Assembly: GCA_019454045.1 (NCBI GenBank)
Contig: SKCR01023427.1
Span: forward strand, 372,001-436,000
DNA length: 64,000 nt
DNA from: Zanthoxylum bungeanum
Taxonomy: Eukaryota > Streptophyta > Magnoliopsida > Sapindales > Rutaceae
Reading direction: 5' to 3'
Position 1 is the first letter of the stretch; every line of letters starts with the position of its first letter. Of this stretch, positions 38,493 to 49,539 are shown piece after piece. The position numbers were made by a program, and so were the translations under genes. The notes beneath the pieces were generated by a model. The model worked only from the letters and a program-made list of their open reading frames with translations, was not told the DNA's origin and did no database searches.

Positions 38493-40520
38493 TCTAGAAC
38501 TCTTAGAAAATGTAGAGGTTCTACTGTTTAGGGTTTATTAGAGTTTCTTTCTCTTAGAATTTTAGTATGTAGGTTTTTTGAAAGGTGGATTCCAACCTCA
38601 CTCTTGTGAAGGTAGAGACACTATTTTATAGTGCAAATTAAAGGTTTGAAAATAGAAAGGAAACATAATCCCTTCATTTCCTTCTATCTCGGGTGATTGA
38701 CAATTTGTCTATAGTTACAGGTCGAACTATATCCAACCGGATGTAGGGTTCGGGATGTATATTCGGCCGGACGTAATGAAGCCCGTGATACCAATTATTT
38801 GAATTTTGCACGTGGATTGACCAATTGATACATGTCCGACCAGATGTGCAATTTGAATTACATGTCTGGTCCGCCGTAATCAGATCATGTATCTTCAATA
38901 ACTGACAATCTGCTCGTTCAAAGACAGTTATGTCATATCCGTCCGGATCTAAGGTTTTCAAGGTATATCCAGCTGGATTTATTGGCTAGAGAGAAAATAG
39001 GCTAGACATAGGTGATGTCTGACCGATTTTTGGCTATGTTCCCTGGAGTTTCCCTTCATTTTTGGTATTCATCTTTGTAATTTCCCAAACTTTCAGAGGG
39101 TGTCCCCGTGAGAGACTCATCGTCGGGCTATGCATAAAAATTCAATGTCTACAAGTTGGCTAGTTTATTTTTGCATCTATTACCATAATCTTTATATTAT
39201 GTAGTTTAGTCACGAAATGCCAAATAAAGAGATTGTTTGGTCTATGTGTGTTGGCAACTTCTATTTGAAAGACGAAATTGGACAAGTATTTGAAAGACGT
39301 GGCACGAAGATATCAGAAGCTTGTTCGTGCCGCTTTCATTTTTACGTTCAAATGAGGTTCGTTAATGTCACGTTTGTACTTACGTTTGAATGAAATTAGG
39401 CAGAGGCTTCTCTTGCATGATGCATTTTCATCCCGTGCGAAAGAAACCTTCCAGATAGCTCAAGTTCGTTGTGCGTTCGTCATGTTGTTCAAACAAATTT
39501 GTAGAATATTGGGTGTTCATCACGCGTGTGTTGAGCATTTGAACGAGACTGTAAAATTTGATTATTTTGGACTCGTTTTCAAAACTTTTTAGGATTAGGA
39601 AAATCCTACATATTTAAACAAATCCTTAACCACTTTACCTTTTTTTGGTTGGAAATACAATTCTCAGAGCCTACATATTATTTATTTCCTCCATATTGAT
39701 TATCCACCTTAAAGACTTTATTGATTCATTTATCTTCTATGTTTTGGTGAGATTGTTATTTGATAGTCCATCAATACAAAACACAACCTTACCCAATATC
39801 ATAAGCCTTCAGAGTTCTAATGAGGAGATTGGTAGTCGGAGTTCCGGCGTTGCAAGTTTGCAGAGTTGATTTATTCAGAGACTTCAGAGGTTCTGAAGAA
39901 CACTGCTTGGTGCATTCTCGAGAAATGCTTCGAGTTATTACAATATAAATATATTTGAGTTGATAAAGTTTTCTCTATTATAGTGGATTTGAGAGGTACC
40001 CTATATCCGAAGTGTTTTTTTATTCTGTTAGAGATTTTCACTTCGTCAATAAACTCGTTGTGTAGATTGTTTTACTGTTTTGATATATTCCTTTGTTTTA
40101 TATCTGTTTAGATATAATGGTGTTTAATTGAATTGTACTACAATAACTTTACTTTTGATGTGTCTTAAATATAGTAGGATTGAATAATTACGCGTGGGGT
40201 CAAAACCGTAAAACGAATAAATTTTCAACTTTTAATTTAATGGTGTATAATGAAATAATTAACGGTTAAATATAAACATAAAAGAGGTTGATAGTGCTAT
40301 TTTTAGGACATAATCGAGTTGATTTTCAAATATTTTTATTATACGTGTTCGAATCTCAAAGGAAATAAAGATTTAAAATTTATTCTAACTTACCCACCCG
40401 TTTGTATCTCTTTAACTATGTGTGGGTAAAAGAGATTGATAGCCACTATTATTGTTGACAAAGGTACATAGAAAATGTAACGAATACTGAATTGTTACTC
40501 TCATTACCATTGTTTGATCA
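38493..40520. other. intergenic, retrotransposon-like debris
   Basis: 38700-38970 carries more CCGGA-type words. 39240-39570 contains diverged relatives of the CGTTCGAACG repeat of copia element 2 (for example CACGTTTGTACTTACGTTTGAATGAA). 39850-40100 looks like the 3' part of a copia LTR (GAGGTACCCTATATCC, AATAAACTCGTTGTGTAG), but no partner LTR was found. There is no gene. Confidence 0.4.
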
Positions 40521-40528
40521 TCCATCAT

Positions 40529-41393
40529 TAGGATTGGGCATCGAATCGGATCGGGTCAGATCCGATTCGTTTCGATCGGATCAGATTTGGCTCTCGAATC
40601 CGATCAAATCTTGTTTAGTTCGTTTGTCGAATTTCGGATCGAATCAGATAAATTTGATAACTATCGTATCGAATCAGATTTTATCCGATTTGATAACAAA
40701 TCTGAATCTGTATAATCCGATTTGATAACAAATCTGAATCTGATAGAGAATCCGATTTGATAATAAATCCGATAATAGATTCGATTTGATAATATCGGAT
40801 CGAATCAGATCGGATTTGGCTCTCGAATCCGATCAAATCTTGTTTGGTTCGTTTGTCGAATTTCGGATCAAATCAGATAAATTTGATAACTATCGGATCG
40901 AATTGGATTTTATCCGATTTGATAACAAATCTGAATCCGATAGAGAATCCGATTTGATAACAGATCTGAATCCGATAGAGAATCCGATTTGATAATAAAT
41001 CCGATAATAGATTCGATTTGATAACAAATTCGATTCGAAAAATTGACCCGAAAATTTGTAAATTCATAACAATTTTATCGAATCGGATCAGATAACTTAA
41101 AATTCAAATCAATTTTATCAAATCGGATCCGTTATCGAATCGAATCCACTATCAGATTCATTATCAAATCGGATGCTCTATCTGATTCGGATCTGTTATC
41201 AAATCGAATTTATCCGATTCGTTAAGATATCAAATCAGATCGAATAAATCTGATTCGATTCGATAATTATCAGATCAAATCCGATCCAATCCGATAAAGA
41301 TTCAAAATCCGATCGAACCAAACAAATCAACTCTTATCGAATCAGACCAGATTCAGATTCGGTCTGATCCGATCCGAATTCGATAATGCCCTA
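40529..41393. mobile_element. hAT-type MITE (865 bp) with CGGATC-rich interior
   Basis: A perfect 8-bp target duplication, TCCATCAT, sits at 40521-40528 and 41394-41401. The ends are TAGGATTGGGCATCGAATCG and, as the reverse complement of the right, TAGGGCATTATCGAATTCGG. The interior is packed with GAATCGGATC / GATCCGATTC words in both orientations, and a segment of about 245 bp (from about 40555 and again from about 40800) is tandemly duplicated. It encodes nothing credible. Confidence 0.93.
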
Positions 41394-41401
41394 TCCATCA
41401 T

Positions 41402-41640
41402 AATTCCAAATATTACAAAAAAATATTGAATAACACTCTCATTACAATTTTTTGATCCTCCATTATCATTCCAAATACTACAATTCGTTGGAAATACTAC
41501 CATTTTTTGATTATCCATTATCATTCCAAATACTACCATTATTTGATCGTCCATTATCATTCCAAATACTACAATTCATATATGCCTTTTCGTATACTTA
41601 TGTTTTGAGGCATGATTAATGAGCTGTTAAACCAAATATT
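41402..41640. repeat. short degenerate repeats (CCATTATCATTCCAAATACTAC)
   Basis: Four to five diverged units of about 40-55 bp contain TTTGATCNTCCATTATCATT and CCAAATACTAC. The first part of the unit resembles the target site of the adjacent MITE (TTTGATCATCCATCAT), so the MITE inserted into one such unit. Confidence 0.6.
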
Positions 41641-41670
41641 ATATATTCAAGTCTATTAACAATGGCAATC

Positions 41671-41838
41671 GTTTCCATGGGCGTGACTTGGTGGCGTAAG
41701 GCTCAGGTTTTGGGTTCGAATCCAGTAAGTGTGTTTCTTGTAAGAGCTTGGAACAGCCAGAGGTTTTACATATTCCGCTTAAACCCGGAAATGGTGGTTT
41801 TGCGGTGGGGTTTCTAACGATTTCAAAAAAAAAAAAAA
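41671..41838 (+). mobile_element. tRNA-derived SINE (168 bp)
   Basis: Pol III promoter-like boxes are present: box A-like GTGACTTGGTGG (41683-41694) and box B GGTTCGAATCC (41713-41723). The element ends in a poly(A) tail (about 41825-41838) and is flanked by the direct repeat AACAATGGCAATC (ending 41670 and 41849). A diverged copy of its 3' half lies at about 41900-41975, between repeats of the same flanking DNA. Confidence 0.88.
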
Positions 41839-41894
41839 CAATGGCAATCATTCGTTTAATTATTGGATTGTTAAATAATTCGAGTTATGAGAAA

Positions 41895-41985
41895 TTGAAG
41901 ACAGCCAGAGATTTTACATGTTCTGCTTAAATCAGGAAATGGTGGTTTGGTGGTGGGATTTCTAACGATTTAAAACAAAAAACAA
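41895..41985 (+). mobile_element. 5'-truncated copy of the same SINE
   Basis: It matches the 3' half of 41671-41838 (ACAGCCAGAG, TTTTACAT, GGAAATGGTGGTTT, TTTCTAACGATTT) and ends in an A-rich tail. About 60 bp of flanking sequence (CAATCATTCGTTTAATTATT onward) occurs on both sides, so the pair may have arisen by local duplication rather than a second insertion. Confidence 0.75.
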
Positions 41986-41989
41986 TGAC

Positions 41990-42425
41990 AATCATTCGTT
42001 TAATTATTGGATTGTTAAATAATTCGAGTTCTGCGAAATTGAAATTACTTTTAAAAAAATAATAATAATTAAAGTATAAACTCGATCTGTGTTGAATTTG
42101 GATATTTGAAAATCTGAATTATGCTAACACATTATTAACTGAGGTTTCGTTACATTTAAATTTATTAATATATAAATAAATTTAACACATGATTTAACTT
42201 AAAAATGTAAAATATTATCCTTAACTTACAACTTTTCTAGAAACTAAGGGACTCGAGTGTTATTATTCCATTTAAATTTTATCTTCTTCGCATCGCCGCC
42301 GAAAGCAAATGTGCTTCGATTTCACAATCACAACCTAAAATTGGAACTGAGGCGAATCAAAGCCGGTAACTTTACCGCTTCCACTTTACCTTTTGTCACA
42401 AACAAATTTAAATTCATCAACTTCA
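41990..42425 (+). other. 5' flank and leader of the RCC1-family gene
   Basis: AT-rich sequence changes to less AT-rich near 42280. ATGs at about 42310 and 42387 precede the chosen start in other frames, so small upstream open frames are possible. Confidence 0.4.
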
Positions 42426-45400
42426 ATGCTTCTTCGCCAACGCCTAACGACCATGACTCGGAGCATCTCCTCTTCATCACCCACCAGGAACAAAGTCCCC
42501 ATTCTCTACAAAAGCCCGGGAATTGACAACCCAAATGAGAACCAAAACGACGCCGTAACTCTTCAAGTTCTCTCATGGGGTAGAGGCGCCTCAGGCCAAC
42601 TTGGCGGCCGCACCGAAGAATCGAGACTTTACCCTGCCCCAGTTGCCAATCTCATTGTATCTGAACCATACACTCTCATGCAAACTCCAGGAAAGCTTGC
42701 TAGTGGTTGTAATGGTGATGGGGATAAAAATGGGGACGTGGGTATTGGGATTTCATGTGGGTTGTTTCATTCTGGGTTGGTTGTGAATGGGAAGTTGTGG
42801 ATTTGGGGCAAAGGAGACGGCGGGCGGCTTGGATTTGGGCATGAAGATGCTGCGTTTGTGCCGACTTTGAATCCTTATTTGGATGATCCTGTTCGTTGTA
42901 TTGCTCTCGGTGGAGTTCATTCTGTTGCTCTTACTTCACTTGGCCAGCTTTTCACTTGGTCAGTGCTTAATCAACTATACACGTTTCATTCTTTTAACTT
43001 AATGTACTTTTATTTAGTAAATGCGGTGATGTTTCGGATTATAAAGTGTTGTGGCTTTTAATCAACAGCTGTTGTCAAATGGAATCAGTAGCAGTCAAGT
43101 ATATAAGTAGGCAGGTAGTTTGTAAAATGTTAGTGATGTACTTTGAAAATTTAGTTGAAGCAAACAATTAGCTATTAAGTAAAACTGTAAATTGGGTGTT
43201 TTCCAAACATTCCAGTTGTGTTGTGCTCTCAAAACATACCAATTAAAGCTCTTTTGTTTTGTAAATATTTATAGTGATCAATTTTAGGATCTGATAATAA
43301 TGCCAATATAACTGGTTGACATGATGATTTATGCAGTTATTGTGTCTTGTGTTTGCTTAGATAAAGATAAAAAAAAAAATGAAAGTAGCATTTGTGTATA
43401 TGTATTTGTGCAATTGATTAATCATTAGAATATTTGTTTGGTCCGATAACATAATGGTTCTATCATTGTAAAAGAAGTTTGCAGGGGTTATGGTGGTTTT
43501 GGTGCACTTGGGCATTATGTCTATCATAGAGAGTTGTTCCCTAGATTGGTGGAAGGTGCTTGGGAAGGGAAAATAAAGCATATGGCTACCAGTGGGATGC
43601 ATACTGCTGCTATAACTGAATCAGGTTTGTTGTTATTGTTATAAATAATAAGTTTTCGTGTTTGTGGTTATTTGCAATACAGATATATCAGATTTGTATG
43701 TATTTTGTCGCATTTTTTATCAAATTAGTGGGACGCCTACTGCCACTATTATAGGATTTGGTTTTGTATCAGAGCTTAATTGCTGGTGGCATCAAAGATT
43801 TGGTTTATGGCTAAGAATTTGTTAAAGAACTGTGTGTTGTGGTCCATCTTAATCCGAAATGCTTATTTTCTAATGATCCTTCAAGTTAAATAACACATAG
43901 AACAGCAAAATCATTAGCGTATGTCATACATATATGTCTCAATGTTTTTAAGAATACTCACAACTGAGAGTCCGCAGTTTGAAGTATTATTTCTCTGATT
44001 CTTTGTGGCAGCATTCTAAAACAACCGTCCTGGGATGTCAGTTCTAGATTATGGAAGTGGAACTAATTGAATGTTATATATTTGTGGACAAGAATGTTGC
44101 TGACTGGTTGTCTGATTACGTTTTATATTTCCGTTCTCTGACTTTATTCTTTCTGATGTTTATGTATCTTCATTGTCTTTTGATAGAGGATTTTAATAGG
44201 TCTTCGCTTTATGCCTTTATCTTGTCTCATACTTGTAACTGAAAGAGGAAAACAGAAGCTTGTCAAGTTTCTGAATCTGTTTATTATTGGTTAAATGTAG
44301 GAGAACTTTATACTTGGGGTCGAGATGAAGGTGAGGGAAGATTGGGCCTTGGTCCTGGTCGGGGACCAAACGAGGGGGGTGGACTTAGTATCCCTTCAGA
44401 AGTCAAAGCATTGACTATGCCTATGGCTGCTGTTTCTTGTGGTGGCTTTTTCACAATGGTTCTGACAGAGAAAGGGCAACTTTGGAATTGGGGAGGTAAG
44501 GTTGTCCATTCTTTCGTCTAAATTTGTCTCTTTCTCTTCTGTCTGTAAGTTCCGACAAATCTGGATTATCTTATACAATGTCTCAAGAAACCTAGAGGTG
44601 GTATGTATTGGGTTTTATATAAGAACTGGTTTATTTGATCTTAAAAGCAGAATGATTTTCGTGAAGAGATGTAGCATTGGTGCTTTTGAAGCTTGATGCT
44701 CCTTTGCTCAATACAACAGAGCCTTAATTTACCCTGGGTATTTTTTTTCATTATTTGGGTCCATCTTAGGCTATTTTTTTGGTGATATTTGGCAATCATG
44801 CCTCTTTCTCCCAATATATATATATATATAAAGATTTTCAGGTCTGGACAGTTCGGACGCGTGTTTTCTTCAATAAAGCAACGTTGCTTTGTGAGTCAAT
44901 GAATAAAACAACGTTGCTTTATTGAAGAAAACACGTGTCCGGACCATCCAGACGTCCGAACCTGAATCTGATTATTTATGTATATGTGTGTGTGTGTATA
45001 TATTATATAATATGTAAAGAAATAAGAATATTTTATATTTCTAGATACTTAGAATTACAAAAAATATGTATTTGGATGATTCTGATTACGATTCTAATAA
45101 TATCTTAAGGATTCTAACAGTATATAAAAAAATTCAGAAAAATTCTTTTTCTGGTTTTGTATTTTGGTGGTGAGTATCAATTATTAGGCATCCGTCAAAT
45201 TTATTTTTGTCAAATTTTTGACTAATATTTTTGTTTGTCACTTGTTCAGTAACATTATTAAAATGACATCATATTTACACGTCTGTATGTTTTCTTCCAG
45301 CAAATTCTAACTATGAGCTTGGAAGAGGTGACAAGGTTGGTGGTTGGAAACCCAAACCCATTCCTAGTCTTGAAGATGTTCACATCATTCAGATAGCAAG

Positions 45401-46302
45401 TGGCGGTTTTCACTCTTTGGCATTAACAGGTAAAATAACTGCAAATTTTACTCATCTTTCCCCCTCCCCACCTTTTTTAGGCTGTATAGTGTATACTAAT
45501 ATTTCTCTCTGTTGATGTATAATTTCAGATGAAGGCAAGGTTCTTTCTTGGGGTTACGGTGGACATGGCCAATTGGGTCATTCTTCTACCCAAAATCAGA
45601 AAATACCCATGGTCATTGAGGCTATAGCTGATGAGCGTGTAACCCATATTGCTTGTGGAGGATCAACTTCAGCAGCGGTAACTGGTGAGAGAAGCTATGA
45701 TGTCCCTCTTAGAAGATGCACAGCAAACTAGTAGATAATAGAATGTGTTAGCCAGAAGACTAGTAACTGCTTTTGCGATACTCCAGTTAAAATTTTCTAT
45801 GGCACCTTCTCCACATAGCTGTTGACATCCATAGTTTTATGTTTTTGACCTCTAGATTTTCATTCTAAGGACCTTTTAAGCGGTTCCTAGATAATGGGTA
45901 TCTATCCATGCATGTTGCTAGAGGGCAATCAGCATCCTATCAACTGTAATATGGTACTAGGTATTATCGTAGGTGTAATGAAAATGAAATTGCAAGTTCA
46001 TAAGTAATATGAAAGAAAATTTGAGTACACTTTTTATTTAGAATCAAACTAAACAAATCGTAGTTTTGTGATTATTTAAGACACTAATGTTCACTGATGT
46101 AATGTTGTATTCAGATAAAGGGAAGTTGTATATGTGGGGAAATGCCAAAGATTCTCAATTGGGAGTTCCTGGGTTGCCAGAAGTGCAACCATGTCCTGTT
46201 GAAGTCAATTTTCTAATGGAGGATGATGGATTGGGTCCTCACAATGTGCTATCCGTTGCAGTCGGCGCATCTCATGCCATGTGTTTAGTTTCAAGGTCAT
46301 AG
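42426..46302 (+). CDS. RCC1-repeat protein, probably organelle-targeted (446 aa)
   Basis: It is predicted to be a seven-bladed beta-propeller made of RCC1 repeats. The six exons are 42426-42958, 43485-43624, 44301-44495, 45301-45429, 45529-45684 and 46115-46302, summing to 447 codons in consistent phase. The residues after the start (MLLRQRLTTMTRS) are Arg-rich and lack acidic residues, like a mitochondrial presequence. RCC1 signatures recur: LSWGRGASGQLGG, LWIWGKGDGGRLGFG, LFTW/GYGGFGALGH, LYTWGRDEGEGRLGLG, LWNWG/ANSNYELGRGD, VLSWGYGGHGQLGH, LYMWGNAKDSQLGVP. It resembles the plant RUG/UVR8-like RCC1 group, but the specific member and its partners cannot be decided. An alternative start is the Met at 42453. 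It looks intact. Confidence 0.92.
44837..44967. mobile_element. small foldback MITE in an RCC1-gene intron (about 130 bp)
   Basis: This is an almost complete inverted repeat. The left arm TCAGGTCTGGACAGTTCGGA ... GTTTTCTTCAATAAAGCAACG matches the reverse complement of the right arm. Both arms meet near AGTCAATGAATA. It lies next to a TA dinucleotide run. It is spliced out with intron 3 (44496-45300). Confidence 0.8.
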
Positions 46303-47117
46303 TTTTAAAGATGTTCTTGAACTTAGGAGGTACTCAACATACTTTGGTTATCAAGCAGCAAGGTATTGTTACACAGAGCTCAAACAGTGATTTTTACAAT
46401 GAATAAATAGATTTCTGAGGATTTTTGTTTACAAGAATGAAGTTGGAGAAGCTATTAGGAGGTAGATTTTGATCCCTAATAGTGCTAGAGGAGTTGGCAT
46501 TCTGCAATGTGCTCGGCCTCTTTCTTTTTTGCTCGCTGGGTAGTCTATGATGTCGGCTCCTCTTAGCAGCCAACCGCTATACCTCAAAAACTGCTTTTGC
46601 ATGGATTAGATTGGATTACCCTTCAATAAATGAAATCATTTGGTTCTGTAAGAGAATTTTGGTTATTGTAGTCTCATGTAATCCTGTTCCCAGTTACCTG
46701 TAACAGCTTCTGGTAGCAACATTTCTCTCTGTTCAAATTTGATGGAGAAAGAAAATGACCCTTTTCTCACCCTTGCTGCAAATGACATTTTTCAGACTTT
46801 ACTGCTATTTAGGTAAGAATTATCCATTGTGGGTGTCAGTTAGTTCAAAGTTCTAGGTTCGAATTCTGTTCGGTTTAAAGAGAATTGAGTTCTTATTAGG
46901 TTAAAATTATTTGCATGATGTGAAATTTGAATTTGACATTATACACTGTAGTTTAAGGTCAAATTTAAATTTTTAAGTCAAAAATAAAAAATAAAAAATT
47001 GTAAGCCTGGTAAATTTTTTTTTTTTTTTTTTTGGTTGTCCATTCTTTTTTGCATCACATGGGTGATTCACTGATGAGTGAAGACTGAAGAGCCCCTTGA
47101 GTCCTTGACCCACACTG
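46303..47117 (+). other. 3' flank of the RCC1-family gene
   Basis: This is probably the 3' untranslated region followed by AT-rich intergenic DNA. A poly-T run is near 47015-47033. There is no gene. Confidence 0.4.
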
Positions 47118-47684
47118 TAGGGGTGTTCACGGGTCGGATTTTTTGGTTTTTTTTGACCCGATCGGGTCGGGTCACTTGACCCGAAACCTGAAATTTAAGC
47201 AGCTGACCCGCGCGGGTCGGGTCGCAATGGGCCGGGTCAAAAAGTCGCGGGTCGGGTCGGGTCACCAAAATATAATATATATATTTTTTTGATACAAATT
47301 TTACAAGAAATGCCTGTTGTTGCGATGGTTAAAATGTTGGTTTATATCTTCTTAATCTCAAGTTCAATTCCCACTAATGTCATTTTATTTTTAAAATAAA
47401 TTTAAGCTAAAATTTTGGATTTGGGCATGCTAGGAATCGAACTCAGGGCCCTTTGATGACTAAACAACCACTTTGCCATTCCAACTACAATTATTTCTTG
47501 TTAAAATTATAACATAACAAATATATATTATAATAAAATCGGGTCGGGTCAGACCCGACTTTTCTGACCGAAACCGTGACCCGATCCGAAATTTCGGGTC
47601 GGGTCAAAATTTTGCAATTTTTTTTATTAGACCCGCGCGGGTCGGGTCGGGTCGCAGGTTGACCCGACCCTATGAACACCCCTA
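47118..47684. mobile_element. hAT-type MITE (567 bp) with tRNA-like arms inside
   Basis: The ends are TAGGGGTGTTCACGGGTCGG and, as the reverse complement of the right, TAGGGGTGTTCATAGGGTCG. Subterminal regions are dense in GGGTCGGGTC. The flanking 8-mers (CCACACTG and ATTTTGAT) do not match, so the target duplication is lost. Its interior (about 47295-47490) holds two tRNA-like segments in opposite orientation. Confidence 0.88.
47425..47490 (-). repeat. tRNA-like (SINE-type) segment
   Basis: On the minus strand, box A TGGCAAAGTGG (47468-47478) and box B AGTTCGATTCC (47433-47443) fit the Pol III internal promoter consensus, with tRNA-like spacing. The segment is not a functional tRNA: no convincing cloverleaf with an anticodon stem could be drawn. 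It probably derives from a tRNA-type SINE captured in the MITE. Confidence 0.6.
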
Positions 47685-48720
47685 ATTTTGATAGTATTTG
47701 AGCTCGACACGTGGAGATCATGCCACACACATCTTAACATATTCAATTTTGTTGAGCTTTTTATTTTTTAAAATACTGCAATCCTAAAATAAATTCTATT
47801 TTTATTTATGAATTAATGATATATATAGCTTATGATTAATGAATAAAAAAATTGCTTTCAATTTTTTTAAATTAATTATATTCTTTTAATGTTCATATAT
47901 GTTTTTATTACAATTTTTAAATATTTATATTATTAAATATATAAAATTATTATTTTGTTTAACGTTCTCCGGCGTTTCGTGTCCTACATTTTTAGAAAAT
48001 CACGTTTCCCGTTTCCCGTTTCTGTTTTGTGTCTTGTTTCCCATTTCCATTTCCGTGCAATGTAGCTATGAATGTGTTGATTACTTGATTTAGATTAAAT
48101 TCCGTGTTTGGTTGATTTCACATGGAACACGAGTGATCTAGGTGATATCAGCACTAAGAAACTGGGAAAAAAAAATTGGAAGGTGGTATTTATTTGTGTT
48201 TTGTTTTGTTGGATTGGAGTCTATGGAATTTTAGTTCAGTTTCTTCTCTATCTGTTGGTATTTGACAGAACAACTGAAGGATTGTACAGCAATATATTTC
48301 AGTTGAGTTCCAGTGCAGCTTAATCTGCTATACTCATTCTATTATCCCGCAGTCTATGTTGATGTGTATTTGAAGGGAATCGGGATATTACTCAATTCAC
48401 GTTGTTCTGAGGATTTAGTTCTTGTTATTATAATTTCCTTGCACCTAGAATTATGATTATCTCCTAAAATCTAGAAAAATAAAATATTTTCGAATTAAAA
48501 TGATTAATTTTTAAAAATCCATATATATATATTTTTTTAATGAACAAATAATTATAAGAAACTAATCCCTACTACAAGTGAAGTTTCAATTCTTACTCAA
48601 ACATAATAAAATTCATTAATAAAAGAAAAAAATTGAGCTTCAATTCAGTTCAAACATAATGTTTTGAAGTAAAATAATAAAACAATTAAAGAGAAAAATT
48701 GAAGGTGGATAAAGTGTTAC
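47685..48720. other. intergenic, AT-rich
   Basis: A + strand frame at 48108-48323 encodes a hydrophobic stretch (VVFICVLFCWIGVYGILVQF) and ends at a stop. I do not recognise it and do not call it a gene. No further exon of the minus-strand transit-peptide exon (48721-48873) can be found here. Confidence 0.35.
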
Positions 48721-48873
48721 CTTGGCGAAGAGCCTCAGCTTGGAGTTAGAAGAAGAGAGGCTAAAAGAGGCAGTGGCATTGCGGTAATAATGGATCAAAC
48801 TGGAGGAGTTTTTTGTCAAAGCTGAAGCTGAGGGAGTGATAGCGGTAGTGGACAGAGAGGAGGAGGAAGCCAT
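48721..48873 (-). CDS. orphan first exon encoding a chloroplast-type transit peptide (51 aa)
   Basis: The frame begins MASSSSLSTTAITPSASALT and ends LRLFAK directly at a good donor (GTAACA on the minus strand, 48720-48715). It is rich in Ser/Thr/Ala, has few acidic residues and includes basic residues near the end, all typical of a stromal transit peptide. A leader-like region with CGTCGTTTTG lies upstream (about 48960-49010). The mature part should lie to the left on the minus strand, but I see no exon before the RCC1 gene. Either the intron is very long and the exons short, or the gene is truncated. The product is unknown. Confidence 0.55.
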
Positions 48874-49125
48874 TAATTTTATTTAATTTTTTTCCGATTT
48901 AGGGTTCGTTTGGGAATGCAAAGCAAAATGAAATGAGTTGGATTTGTGAGAGAGAGACTGAATCGGGGAATCCGTCAAAAAGGAAACTGCAACGGCGTCG
49001 TTTTGTTTTAAGCGAAGCCCTGGGCCTCTGTCGATAAAACCAATGATGACTCACTCTCTCAATCTCTCCCTCTCTTCCCCACTGAGTTTGGAAACTTTCT
49101 GTACTCGCTTGTGTTACACAATCAA

Positions 49126-49539
49126 TGTGGAGAAAAGTTCGGGTCCAGTTCGGGGTAAAAAAAATTCGAGTCGGGTCTTAAAATAAAAGTCCCGTACGAG
49201 TTCGGGTTTGGGCCGAGCTTTCCAATTTTGGCCCAGACCCGGCCCGACACGGGCCAAAATAAAATAAATAAATAAATATATTTTAATATATTTGTAACAT
49301 TTTTATTTATTTTTAGCAATTAAATTGTTAATTTATCAATGAAACTTGTGATTTATTTGTAAATTATTTTTATATATAGTGTAAATGTATTTTATATTAG
49401 TATTTTTTAATTTTTTTTAACAAAATTGGACCCAAAAAAGCCCGGGCCTGAGATCGGGCTGAGTCGGGCCGGGCTTTTCCCGTGCCCGGACTATTTTTTG
49501 GTGACAAGCCCGGTTCGAGCCCGGGCCATTGCCACCCTA
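49126..49539. mobile_element. diverged hAT-type MITE (about 410 bp)
   Basis: GC-rich subterminal repeats (GGGTCCAGTTCGGGG at the left and GCCCGGGCCTGAGATCGGGC at the right) surround an AT-rich centre. The right end as the reverse complement is TAGGGTGGCAATGGCCCGGG, a typical hAT MITE end. The left end (TGTGGAGAAAAGTTCGGG) has drifted and no target duplication is visible. Confidence 0.6.

Noticed and set aside
47425..47490. A functional tRNA gene on the minus strand
   Set aside because: Box A and B fit, but a complete cloverleaf with anticodon stem and acceptor pairing is not convincing, and it lies within a MITE.
48108..48323. A small membrane protein gene on the + strand
   Set aside because: It has one hydrophobic stretch but no known family, no clear promoter, and AT-rich composition like the surrounding non-coding DNA.
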